Source: Candidatus Soleaferrea massiliensis AP7 (GTDB taxonomy: Bacteria; Bacillota; Clostridia; Oscillospirales; Ruminococcaceae). From it: a stretch of DNA of 64,000 bases. How positions within the stretch are numbered: the first letter of the stretch is position 1; each line of letters starts with the position of its first letter. Both the position numbers and the translations under genes were made by a program. The notes beneath the pieces were generated by a model. It saw only the letters and a program-made list of their open reading frames with translations. It did not search any database and was not told the DNA's origin. Shown piece by piece: positions 18,838-26,143 of this stretch. The stretch spans positions 24,350 through 88,349 of the forward strand of contig NZ_CCYH01000010.1 of assembly GCF_000820765.1 (NCBI RefSeq), written 5' to 3'.

Positions 18838-19533
18838 ATGGAACACCTGATCGATATCAAAAACGTTTCAAAAATTTATAACCCGGGTGAAAATGAAGTC
18901 AGAGCGCTGGACAACGTCAGCTTACAGGTTGATGAAGGGGAATATGTCTCGATTGTCGGACAGTCCGGCTCCGGAAAATCGACGCTGATGAATATATTGG
19001 GCTGTTTGGATATCCCGTCGAGCGGCCGGTACATCCTGAACGGCACCGGCATCGGCTCGATGCCCGACGATGCGCTGTCGGAAATCCGCAACAAGACGAT
19101 CGGGTTCATCTTTCAGGGGTTTAATCTGGTCAGCAACCTGAGCGCGCTGGAGAATGTCGAGCTGCCGCTGCTCTACCGCAGGATGGGCCGGGAAGAACGG
19201 CAGGCCATCGCGCTGGACGCGCTGCATAGGGTGGGCCTGTCCGAGCGGGTCGATCACCTGCCGTCCCAGATGTCGGGCGGACAGCAGCAGCGGGTGGCCA
19301 TCGCGCGGGCCATCGCCGCCCGCCCGCCGATCATTCTGGCGGATGAACCGACCGGCAATCTGGACAGCCGGTCCGGTGAAACCGTTATGGAGATTCTGCG
19401 GGAACTGCATGCCGAGGGGAAAACCGTGATCCTGATCACGCACGACAACGCGATTGCCGATTCGGTCGACCGCACCATCCGCATTCTGGACGGCCGCATT
19501 GTCGAGGACAGGACCCGGGAACTGGCCGGCTAA
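18838..19533 (+). CDS. MacB/LolD-type ABC transporter ATP-binding protein, no adjacent permease
   Basis: Good ribosome-binding site (GAGGAAAG) before ATG 18838. The 231-residue protein has Walker A GQSGSGKSTLMNILGC, Q-loop FIFQGFNLV, signature MSGGQQQRVAIARA, Walker B IILADEPTGNLD and H-loop LITHD. The LMNILG.LD pattern and TGNLDS are typical of MacB/FtsE-like ATPases that drive lipoprotein or peptide export. Usually an FtsX-like permease follows; here the next gene is on the other strand, so this is an orphan ATPase or its partner lies elsewhere. Confidence 0.85.
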   Translation: MEHLIDIKNVSKIYNPGENEVRALDNVSLQVDEGEYVSIVGQSGSGKSTLMNILGCLDIPSSGRYILNGTGIGSMPDDALSEIRNKTIGFIFQGFNLVSNLSALENVELPLLYRRMGREERQAIALDALHRVGLSERVDHLPSQMSGGQQQRVAIARAIAARPPIILADEPTGNLDSRSGETVMEILRELHAEGKTVILITHDNAIADSVDRTIRILDGRIVEDRTRELAG

Positions 19534-19540
19534 GTACGAA

Positions 19541-19681
19541 TTACCGCTCGCTGACATGCGAATCCATGTCGTCGTAAAAGATGAAGTCATCCAGGTCCCC
19601 GCCTGCCTGCAGCCAGTCGTGATCGTAGTAATCGTAGCCGGGCCATTCGGCCTGCAGCTGATTGGTCTGATGTTCACACAT
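19541..19681 (-). CDS. Small acidic protein of 46 residues, unrecognised
   Basis: ATG at 19679-19681 on the minus strand is preceded by AAAGGAG with nine-base spacing, a near-ideal ribosome-binding site. It encodes MCEHQTNQLQAEWPGYDYYD and a further 26 residues rich in Asp, Tyr and Trp (DDFIFYDDMDSHVSER at the end), ending in TAA. It lies convergent to the MacB-type ATPase, with only seven bases between the two stops. No domain is recognised; a DWLQAGGDLDDF-like motif suggests a conserved small protein, but this is a guess. Confidence 0.55.
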   Translation of the reverse strand: MCEHQTNQLQAEWPGYDYYDHDWLQAGGDLDDFIFYDDMDSHVSER

Positions 19682-19793
19682 GTCGAAACGCTCCTTTGCC
19701 GTTGGTGTTCATGTCTTTTTTTAAGCTTGTTTCCCCCTTTTACGCACGCGGGAAAAACAAAACGCTTCTACCAGTCTATGCAGGCGCAAGGCA

Positions 19794-19844
19794 AAAAGAT
19801 ACCGATATGCAGCGAAAGGATGCTACATATCGGTATCTTTTACA
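19794..19844 (-). terminator. Terminator overlapping the 3' end of the trmN6-like gene
   Basis: On the minus strand AAAAGATACCGATATG pairs with CATATCGGTATCTTTTT. The 5' arm encodes the last residues (KDTDM) of the methyltransferase and includes the approach to its TAG stop, so coding and termination signals are fused. Confidence 0.85.
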
Positions 19845-20539
19845 CGGTATAACCGTTCGGCTTCGGGGGAATCCATTAAAAACGGCGGTTCCACGCGCAG
19901 AAAGGATTTTGCCCCCTTTTTTCCCTGCACCAGAAAGAGCCACGGGCGCGACCGGGCGTTCTTCTGCACGAAGCGCAGGCGCTTGGGCTCGATGCCGCTG
20001 CCGCGCATGGCGTCCACCACATCCACCAGCCGTTCCGGACGCTGGCACAGGCAGAACGAGCCGCCAAAGCGAAGCAGGCGAGAAGCGGTCCGGCAGATGT
20101 CCTCCAGCGTACAGAGCACCTCGTGCCTGGCAATCCGTTCGCTTGGGGACAGGCTCTGAATGCCCGCGTCCGGTGCCTTGTACGGCGGGTTGCAGGTGAT
20201 CAGATCGAACGAAGCCGCGGGGAGAACGCCGCCGAGCGCCTTGAGGTCGGCAAGCAGCGGCGTGACGCGGCTTTCAAGGCCGTTTCGGCGTACCGTCCTT
20301 TTGAGCTGTTCAATGGCCTTTGCCTGAATGTCCACCGCCGTGATGTGCCTGGGCGCGGCATCTTGGCTGCGGAACCACAGCAGCGGGATGATGCCGCAGC
20401 CGGTGCCCAGATCGCAGACGGTGTCCTTCCTGCGGGGCGCGGCGAAATCCGAAAGCAGAAACGCGTCGGTTCCGAAGGTGTGTTCCTTGGATACATAAAT
20501 GGAAAACCGTTCGTTCAGCGGTTCCAGTTGCAAGCGCAT
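19823..20539 (-). CDS. tRNA1(Val) A37 N6-methyltransferase-like protein (TrmN6/YfiC family)
   Basis: Start chosen at ATG 20539 (MRLQLEPLNERFSIYV), preceded by AAAGGAG at short spacing; frame is open to 20701 but the extra 54 residues look unlike the family. About 238 residues, close to the usual 240-250. The SAM-binding motif CDLGTGCGIIPLLW, the post-I acidic residue in ITAVDIQAKA and the N6-adenine catalytic motif CNPPY are all present, as is the family start F..TLDAF.L (HTFGTDAFLLSDF). Predicted to methylate adenine in tRNA; the tRNA target is by analogy. Same strand as the PHP and DRTGG genes upstream. Confidence 0.85.
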   Translation of the reverse strand: MRLQLEPLNERFSIYVSKEHTFGTDAFLLSDFAAPRRKDTVCDLGTGCGIIPLLWFRSQDAAPRHITAVDIQAKAIEQLKRTVRRNGLESRVTPLLADLKALGGVLPAASFDLITCNPPYKAPDAGIQSLSPSERIARHEVLCTLEDICRTASRLLRFGGSFCLCQRPERLVDVVDAMRGSGIEPKRLRFVQKNARSRPWLFLVQGKKGAKSFLRVEPPFLMDSPEAERLYRVKDTDM

Positions 20540-20720
20540 CGACTCCTTTGCTGAAATTTCTGCGGATAAGGCTGCAGCCGGCAGTGTCTCTGCCGGCCCG
20601 CGCAGCGTTTCTTTGCCGGTATGCGGGAAGATATATCGGCGCGAACCGGGCATGATCATGCGGAATGCTCCAAACACCGATTCAAGGACCGGATTCATCA
20701 AAGACCACTGGAAATCAAAG

Positions 20721-21443
20721 TTATCCGGCTGCGGACTGCAGCAGGTCCAGCAGCTGTTCGGGATGTGCCGGGTCCACAGGAAGGGTGCGGACCGCTTCGG
20801 CGATATCCCACAGATAGTGCGCGTCCGAGTCGGTCACGACACGCATCGGCCGGATGTTCGGGTACTGCTGCCGGTAGGGTTCGATATTCTCCACATGCGC
20901 GATTTCCACCGCCGTAAAGGCGCACTCATCGGGAATCCAGCCGAGGTTGGCGATGATGCTGTTGGAATCCTTGTCGATATGCGCCGGGAAACAGAGCATA
21001 TGGAACTGCCGGGACAGTTCCTTTAAATCCATGACCGAGATGTCCGCGGCGTTGATCAAAAGCTTCGGCTCGGTGCCGATGAGGTTGTCCTGTTCGTCCA
21101 GAATCCGCTGCTCGCCAAAGATATCCGGCCGGTTTTGGATGTCCGGCAGCTTTTCATGCACATAGGCGTCAAAGGCCATCGCCTCGGCGAGGCTGTAAAA
21201 CAGGCAGACAACGTGCACCTCCTCGGAGGTACACAGCTCCATGCCAGGGATGACGGTCAGCGGCAGTTCCTGTGCCGCTTTCAGAATTGCCGGGCAGTTT
21301 TTGCAGCTGTTGTGGTCGGTCAGCGCGATGATCTGCAGGCCGTTGAGCACCGCCATGTTCGCGATGTTGTTCGGCGTCATGTCATTGTCGCCGCAGGGAG
21401 ACAGGCAGGAATGCAGATGAAGGTCGTAGAATGCGCCGCTCAT
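20721..21443 (-). CDS. PHP-domain phosphoesterase
   Basis: A 240-residue protein starting DLHLHSCLSPCGD, the first metal-binding motif of the PHP fold. Further metal ligands are visible in ALTDHNSCKN, VIPGMELCTSEEVHVV, CFPAHIDKD and VVTDSDAHYL. The family hydrolyses phosphoesters with a trinuclear metal centre; close relatives act on phosphorylated nucleotides or remain uncharacterised. The start overlaps the end of the DRTGG gene by four bases, so translation is coupled. PHP next to DRTGG is a recurring pair in clostridial genomes, often near hydrogenase-like genes, which are not in this window. Confidence 0.9.
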   Translation of the reverse strand: MSGAFYDLHLHSCLSPCGDNDMTPNNIANMAVLNGLQIIALTDHNSCKNCPAILKAAQELPLTVIPGMELCTSEEVHVVCLFYSLAEAMAFDAYVHEKLPDIQNRPDIFGEQRILDEQDNLIGTEPKLLINAADISVMDLKELSRQFHMLCFPAHIDKDSNSIIANLGWIPDECAFTAVEIAHVENIEPYRQQYPNIRPMRVVTDSDAHYLWDIAEAVRTLPVDPAHPEQLLDLLQSAAG

Positions 21444-21772
21444 GACAGCAGCTTTGCGACCGCCGCAGCGGTTTCATAGACCGGCAGCTCGGACTGCAGT
21501 ACGGCGACGTCCTGCTGGAGCGCCTTGGATTTGCCTTCCGCATCGCACTGCACGTTTTCGGCGATGATGATGCAGGACACATCGGCCAGCACCGCGACGG
21601 CGACCGCGTTGATGTTGCCCATCACCGTAATCCACGCGCTGTCGGCCGGCGCGCGGCCCATCACAATGCTCAGCAGGTCACAGCAGTACACGCCGTCAAT
21701 CTGCCGCTGAAGCGATGTTTCCCCTGAAATAACTGTAAATCCCAGCTTTTGCGCAAGTTCCTTGACTGTCAT
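21440..21772 (-). CDS. DRTGG-domain protein
   Basis: Start at ATG 21772 (MTVKELAQKLGFTVISG) with GGGGAGGG upstream; frame is open to 21850. The 110-residue protein is a single DRTGG domain: QRQIDGVYCCDLLSIVMGRA, then AWITVMGNINAVAVAVLADV and a C-terminal LPVYETAAAVAKLL. DRTGG domains are thought to be regulatory (they occur with CBS domains and HPr kinases). It is the first gene of the DRTGG-PHP pair. Ligand unknown. Confidence 0.85.
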   Translation of the reverse strand: MTVKELAQKLGFTVISGETSLQRQIDGVYCCDLLSIVMGRAPADSAWITVMGNINAVAVAVLADVSCIIIAENVQCDAEGKSKALQQDVAVLQSELPVYETAAAVAKLLS

Positions 21773-22095
21773 AAAAAGCCCTCCCCAAATCTTTCTGTTA
21801 TGGAAAATATCATACCATAGAAACCGGGAAGTTGCAAGGAAAACAGCCATTCAAGCCGCCGCAGTTCACAGCATATCGGCAGGCGGCGAGATGAACGAAG
21901 CGGAGGTGCGAGAACGTCCGAAGACATTGGTACGGCGGCAGCCGGAATACTGAGACCAACATCTGAAGCGCGGTGATTTGTCAGATATATGATCTGTAAT
22001 GGGGGCGCGGACAGAGATGTCCCTCAGGGGACGAAGCCCTATAAAGCATATGATGGACGAGAAGCGCCCATATGGTGTCTTATGACAAGACAGTG

Positions 22096-22141
22096 GAAAA
22101 GAAAAACCGGCCGTCCGGTGGATTCCGAACGGCCGGATAAT
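22096..22141 (-). terminator. Terminator of the MATE gene
   Basis: On the minus strand CCGGCCGTTCGG and CCGGACGGCCGG form a hairpin followed by TTTTTCTTTTCC, right after the MATE stop codon. The rest of 21773-22095 shows no gene that I can support. Confidence 0.85.
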
Positions 22142-22142
22142 T

Positions 22143-23516
22143 CTATGACGCATGTGAAACGTCTTTAGATGGTTCAGGTGCATCCTCATGCGGCATGCTG
22201 CGGAATAAATAAAGCACCAGAATTCCGCTGAGCAGGAAGCAGACCAGCTCGGCGGCCGGGACGGAAAGCCATACGCCGGTCATGCCCCAGATTTGAGGAA
22301 GGACAACGATAAACAGGATGGTCAGCACGAAGCCGCGCAGGATGGAGATCAGGAAGGACGGCTTTGGCCGCGCGATGCAGGCAAACAGCGAGATGGTCAC
22401 AATGCTTACGCCCATCAGCAAAAACGCCGTGAAGTAAAGCCGGATGCCGTCGGCGGCAAGCAGCGCGAGCTGCTCGTTGCCGTCCCGGTTAAAGAGTGCG
22501 ATGATCTGTTCCGGAAACAGGTTGCTAACCAGATAGACCAGCGTGCCCAGCACGAACACACAGATACAGGAGGTCAAAAAGGCGCGCCGGATGTTCTTTG
22601 GCTTTTTGGCGCCGTAGCAGAGACTGACGACCGGCTGCATCCCCTGCGCGACGCCGGTGAAGATCGAGATGCAGACCAGCGCAATGTTCGCGACAATGCT
22701 GTACGCGCCGACGCCGGTGTCCCCGGCGATGCTCAGAATCACCTGGTTGAAGATCAACAGGACGATGCCGGTCGAAATCTCATTGACCAGAGACGGCATG
22801 CCGGTCGATACGATGGACACAAACCGGTGCGGACGCAGCGGACACCGCTGGAGTTTGAAATGATGCCGTTTGCGCAGAAAATGCGAGGACAGCACGCACA
22901 TACTGAGAATCGGCGCAATGCCGGTTGCAAAGGCAGCGCCGAATATCCCCATCCCAAGCGGGAAGACGAAGATGTAGTCGAGCAGGATATTGCCGAAGCT
23001 GGCCACCAGCATGGCAGTCATGGCGAGCTGCGGGCTGCCGTCGTTGCGCACAAACGCAATCAGGATGTTGTTCGGAATAAAGGCAAGTGAAAAGCACAGC
23101 ACGGTTTTTAAATAGGTGGACGCAAGCGCATGGGAACCGCCCTTCGCACCCATCAAATTTGCGAGCTGGTCGGAGCAGAACACGCCGAGCAGCGTGAGAA
23201 TCCCCGCGAGAACCAGTCCCAGCAGGAGGGAATGGGTGAAGATTTTGTTGCACTGCTCACGGCTGCCTTCGCCGACGGCGATGGAAAAACGCGTCGCGCC
23301 TCCGACGCCGATCATCAGTCCGATGCCGTTGATCAGTGAATAGACCGGAAGCGCCAGATTCAGCGCGACCAGCCCGTTGTTGCCGACGCCGTTCGCAACA
23401 AAGAAGGTGTCGGCCAGAATGTACAGCGACAGGCCCAGCATGCTGATGACGTTCAGCGAGACATACTGCAGCGTGACACGGTAGATGTTTTTCTGTAAGA
23501 TAGCGGTCTGTTCCAT
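22143..23516 (-). CDS. MATE-family multidrug/cation efflux transporter
   Basis: 457 residues with twelve hydrophobic segments in two MATE repeats; SD GGGGAGG five bases before the ATG. N-terminal features include ALNLALPVYSLINGIGLMIG and GGATRFSIAVGEG; the central part GMPSLVNEISTGIVLLIFN and the second half GVAQGMQPVVSLCYGAK are typical of MepA/DinF-like members. MATE proteins export cationic compounds using a sodium or proton gradient. It is preceded by a consensus promoter and a leader RNA with an attenuator hairpin; if that leader is a guanidine-IV element the transporter would be a guanidinium-responsive exporter. Confidence 0.9.
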   Translation of the reverse strand: MEQTAILQKNIYRVTLQYVSLNVISMLGLSLYILADTFFVANGVGNNGLVALNLALPVYSLINGIGLMIGVGGATRFSIAVGEGSREQCNKIFTHSLLLGLVLAGILTLLGVFCSDQLANLMGAKGGSHALASTYLKTVLCFSLAFIPNNILIAFVRNDGSPQLAMTAMLVASFGNILLDYIFVFPLGMGIFGAAFATGIAPILSMCVLSSHFLRKRHHFKLQRCPLRPHRFVSIVSTGMPSLVNEISTGIVLLIFNQVILSIAGDTGVGAYSIVANIALVCISIFTGVAQGMQPVVSLCYGAKKPKNIRRAFLTSCICVFVLGTLVYLVSNLFPEQIIALFNRDGNEQLALLAADGIRLYFTAFLLMGVSIVTISLFACIARPKPSFLISILRGFVLTILFIVVLPQIWGMTGVWLSVPAAELVCFLLSGILVLYLFRSMPHEDAPEPSKDVSHAS

Positions 23517-23525
23517 ACGTTCCTC

Positions 23526-23640
23526 CCCAAATAAAAAATCACCAGACCCGCGGTATCCACAGGCCTAATGACACCTTTGCGACTGCCTTCTTCTTAGTAT
23601 CCCCATAACCCGGCGGCTATAACGATGAAGGCAATATTCT
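23526..23640 (-). ncRNA. Structured leader with attenuator upstream of MATE gene; candidate guanidine-IV (mepA) riboswitch
   Basis: On the minus strand the leader runs from about 23640 to the coding start. Its end is a 14-bp hairpin (CATTAGGCCTGTGG, loop ATA, CCGCGGGTCTGGTG, with several G-U pairs) followed directly by ATTTTTTA, then the ribosome-binding site. This is an intrinsic terminator in front of the gene, i.e. an attenuator. Upstream lie a GC-rich segment (GCCGCCGGGTTATGGGGATA) and GGCAGTCGCAAAGGTGTC. A mepA-type MATE gene in Clostridia behind such a leader matches the known context of guanidine-IV riboswitches. The ligand class is inference; the attenuator is directly visible. Confidence 0.6.
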
Positions 23641-23648
23641 TTTGTTGT

Positions 23649-23677
23649 AGTATAGCATATCGGCCCCTGTTTGGCAA
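23649..23677 (-). promoter_or_regulatory. Promoter of MATE leader
   Basis: Minus strand: -35 TTGCCA (23672-23677), exactly 17 bp, -10 TATACT (23649-23654). Predicted start near 23641, just before the leader. Confidence 0.8.
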
Positions 23678-23787
23678 GCAGATTTTTACATACGGCAAAA
23701 AGCGAAGAAGGATTGTAATAATTTATAAATTTTTCATTCCATTCGGGGGGAAAGATGGTATAATAGCATCATAAAGGGGGCGTTTGC

Positions 23788-24504
23788 ATGAACGAACAGG
23801 AAAATCTCCGGGAAGAAACCGGGGAGACGCAGGAAATCGATGAACAGCAGTCTGTCCAGCCCGAAGAGCAGGACGACGAGAGCGAATATATGACCATGAC
23901 CTATGGCGAAGCGGTTGAAAAACTGGAAGGATATGAGGATGACGAAATTGTCCAGACCACGGCGAAGGCCGTTGTCCACACGGTGGAGCGGGAACGGGTG
24001 AGATTCCACCGCCTGATCTGGTGGGGCGCGTTTCTGCTGGCCGTGATCGTGATGTCCGGCGCATACGGCATCATGACCTCGATGAACAACCTGTTGTTTT
24101 CCATCTTTGCGGTCGGCGCGGCGATTGCCTGCGCGTTCGGCGTCTGGAAGGTCTGGATGGGACTGTATGTCGATTATAAATATGCTGTCAAAAACGGTTT
24201 CTTTGAGATTCAGCAGGTCAACTCGGGCCGCAAGGTCATCCCGATGGTCAAGTTTGACTGTAAACGCATCACCAGACTGGCGCCGTACGACAGCAATGTC
24301 AACCGGCAGGATTACAACTATGTGCTGGAGGCCTGCATATCGCCGCGGGATCCATCCAAAAACAACACCTGGGTCATCGAGATGAAGGACCGCACCAAGG
24401 GACAAACCCTGATTCTCTTCAATCCAAATGAAGAAATTCTGGAAGCCATCCGCGCCAGAATGAACGAATATGACGAGGTGTATGACGGTGTACGGGAAGA
24501 ATAA
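23788..24504 (+). CDS. Two-TM membrane protein with acidic N-terminus, unknown function
   Basis: 238 residues, SD AAAGGGGGCG before the ATG. Residues 1-60 are strongly acidic (Glu/Gln rich, likely disordered). Two adjacent membrane segments follow (LIWWGAFLLAVIVMSGAYGI and LLFSIFAVGAAIACAFGVW), then a cytoplasmic C-terminal domain of about 120 residues containing YAVKNGFFEIQQVNSGRKVI and a repeated beta-like pattern. Layout resembles PH-like or YcxB-type membrane proteins but I cannot name the family. The end overlaps acpS by about 20 bases, suggesting co-transcription. Confidence 0.75.
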   Translation: MNEQENLREETGETQEIDEQQSVQPEEQDDESEYMTMTYGEAVEKLEGYEDDEIVQTTAKAVVHTVERERVRFHRLIWWGAFLLAVIVMSGAYGIMTSMNNLLFSIFAVGAAIACAFGVWKVWMGLYVDYKYAVKNGFFEIQQVNSGRKVIPMVKFDCKRITRLAPYDSNVNRQDYNYVLEACISPRDPSKNNTWVIEMKDRTKGQTLILFNPNEEILEAIRARMNEYDEVYDGVREE

Positions 24505-24958
24505 CAGCATATGCGGCGTCGGTGTCGACATGGTCGAGATTGAACGCATTGCAAAAAGTATGGAAAACCCTCGTTTTTTGACGAGGGTATTTTCTATAGA
24601 GGAGCAGTCCTATTTTGAAAGCCGCTCCTTTCCGATCCAGACCATTGCCGCCGGGTTCGCGGCAAAAGAGGCGTTCTCCAAAGCCATCGGCACCGGTGTT
24701 CGGGGGTTCTCCCTGCAGGATGTGTCGGTGAGGCACGATGCGCTTGGAAAGCCAATCCTTGCTTTTTCGGGGCCGCTGGCACAGAGGGTCCGGGAAGAAG
24801 GATGGCACTTTGAATTGAGCCTGTCCCACTGCAGGGAATATGCGGTGGCATTTGTGGTGGCGTCAAAGCTTCAGGAACAGATAGCGAAGCTTTCGGACGG
24901 CGAAACCCCAAATCAGAACAGGTGTCCCGAAACGAAATGTTCAGAAGAGTACCTGTAA
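24482..24958 (+). CDS. acpS: Holo-[acyl-carrier-protein] synthase
   Basis: Transfers 4'-phosphopantetheine from CoA to acyl carrier protein. The core is clear: CGVGVDMVEIERI (metal-binding Asp), RVFSIEEQSYFESR, AAGFAAKEAFSKAIGTG and the LSLSH motif near the end. Start at ATG 24482 with GAGG close upstream; GTG 24488 is an alternative. Overlaps the preceding gene. The family is about 120-130 residues; this one has an extra hydrophilic tail of roughly 25 residues (ending NRCPETKCSEEYL). Followed by a tandem-repeat array, not directly by nnrD. Confidence 0.92.
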   Translation: MTVYGKNNSICGVGVDMVEIERIAKSMENPRFLTRVFSIEEQSYFESRSFPIQTIAAGFAAKEAFSKAIGTGVRGFSLQDVSVRHDALGKPILAFSGPLAQRVREEGWHFELSLSHCREYAVAFVVASKLQEQIAKLSDGETPNQNRCPETKCSEEYL

Positions 24959-24998
24959 TTTCAATGAAGGTATGCTGGCAAAAGCACATTGACATTGG

Positions 24999-25311
24999 TT
25001 CGGGTGAATCTGAAGAATCATAGCATCATGTCCAGGTGGTCCGGACGGACATGACATTGCATTCAGGTGGTCCGGACGGACATGACATTGCATTCAGGTG
25101 GTCCGGATGGACACGGCATTGCGTCAGGTAAGCCGGAAGAACCATGGGATCGTGTCCAAATGAGCCGGATGAACATGGTGTCGTGTTCAAATAAGCTGGA
25201 CGAGCATGGTATTGTGTTCAAGAGAGTTGAAAAACCATAGTATTCTGTTTATGAAAACCGGACGGTCGTGGCATCATATGTCAGATTCATGGAACGATCG
25301 TGGCATTGTAT
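24999..25311. repeat. Tandem array of ten ~31-bp degenerate repeats
   Basis: Ten units of 30-32 bp start at 24999, 25031, 25063, 25094, 25124, 25155, 25187, 25218, 25249 and 25281. Units 2 and 3 are almost identical (TCAGGTGGTCCGGACGGACA then TGACATTGCAT); the flanking ones diverge but keep a TCA start, a CCGGA-like centre and a CATTG/CATCAT end. The period is not a multiple of three and no frame spans it. It lies between acpS and a GNAT gene. Not CRISPR: there are no spacers. Confidence 0.85.
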
Positions 25312-25370
25312 TGCAGTAAATGCATTTCTGCAGGGTGCCGATATTGATATAGAGCAGTAAGGAGAGAAAA

Positions 25371-26027
25371 ATGGATATACAACTGAGGCTGGAACAGCCA
25401 GCGGATTACCGGAAGACGGAAACCGTCACAAGAGAGGCGTTCTGGAACCACTTTTCTCCCGGCTGCAATGAGCATTATCTGCTGCATATCATGCGCGGGA
25501 ACCCTGCGTTTCTTCCCCAGCTGGATGTAGTCGCGGTACATGACGGCAGGATTGTCGGAAATATCGCCTATATGAAGGCTGTCATCCATGGGGATGATGG
25601 AAAAACATATGAGGTGCTGAGCTTGGGGCCGATTGCGGTGCTGCCGGAGTATCAGCGCAAAGGCGTCGGCCGCAGACTCATTGGATACACGCGGGAGCTG
25701 GCCCGAAAAATGGGGTTCCGTGCGATATTGCTTTGCGGCGACCCGGCTTACTATGGACGGCAGGGGTTTGCGGCCGCGGAACAGTTCGGCATCCGGACGG
25801 CGGACAACATGTATGCCGCGGCGCTTCAGGTCTGTGAATTGTATGAAAACGCTCTGTCAGGCATCAGGGGACGGTATATAGAGGATGCGGTTTATGAAGT
25901 CGATCAGGACGCTTCCGCGGCATTCGATCAGGGCTTTCCTGCAAAGGAAAAGATCGGCGGCACACCCTCACAAAAGCGCTTTCAGGAGATCGTGGCGATG
26001 CAAAAGCGCGCGGATAAGCATGGTTGA
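25371..26027 (+). CDS. GNAT-family N-acetyltransferase
   Basis: 218 residues, SD AAGGAGAG before ATG 25371. The core reads MDIQLRLEQPADYRKTETVT, then SLGPIAVLPEYQRKGVGRRL (acetyl-CoA loop) and ILLCGDPAYYGRQGF, matching the predicted N-acetyltransferase group similar to YhbS. A C-terminal extension of about 70 residues (YAAALQVCELYENAL... GTPSQKRFQEIV) is common in this subgroup. Substrate unknown. Confidence 0.88.
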   Translation: MDIQLRLEQPADYRKTETVTREAFWNHFSPGCNEHYLLHIMRGNPAFLPQLDVVAVHDGRIVGNIAYMKAVIHGDDGKTYEVLSLGPIAVLPEYQRKGVGRRLIGYTRELARKMGFRAILLCGDPAYYGRQGFAAAEQFGIRTADNMYAAALQVCELYENALSGIRGRYIEDAVYEVDQDASAAFDQGFPAKEKIGGTPSQKRFQEIVAMQKRADKHG

Positions 26028-26143
26028 TTGGTATATGGGAACAGCAGAATCGCTGTGCATCAATCTTTCAGGCGGTTGAAAGATTCCTCTGCAGGCAGTA
26101 AAATGAGACACGGGCGCGACAGGTTTGATAGGAGGTCATAAGA

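Noticed and set aside
24999..25311. Tandem repeats considered as a CRISPR array
   Set aside because: Units are contiguous with no unique spacers and no cas genes are nearby.
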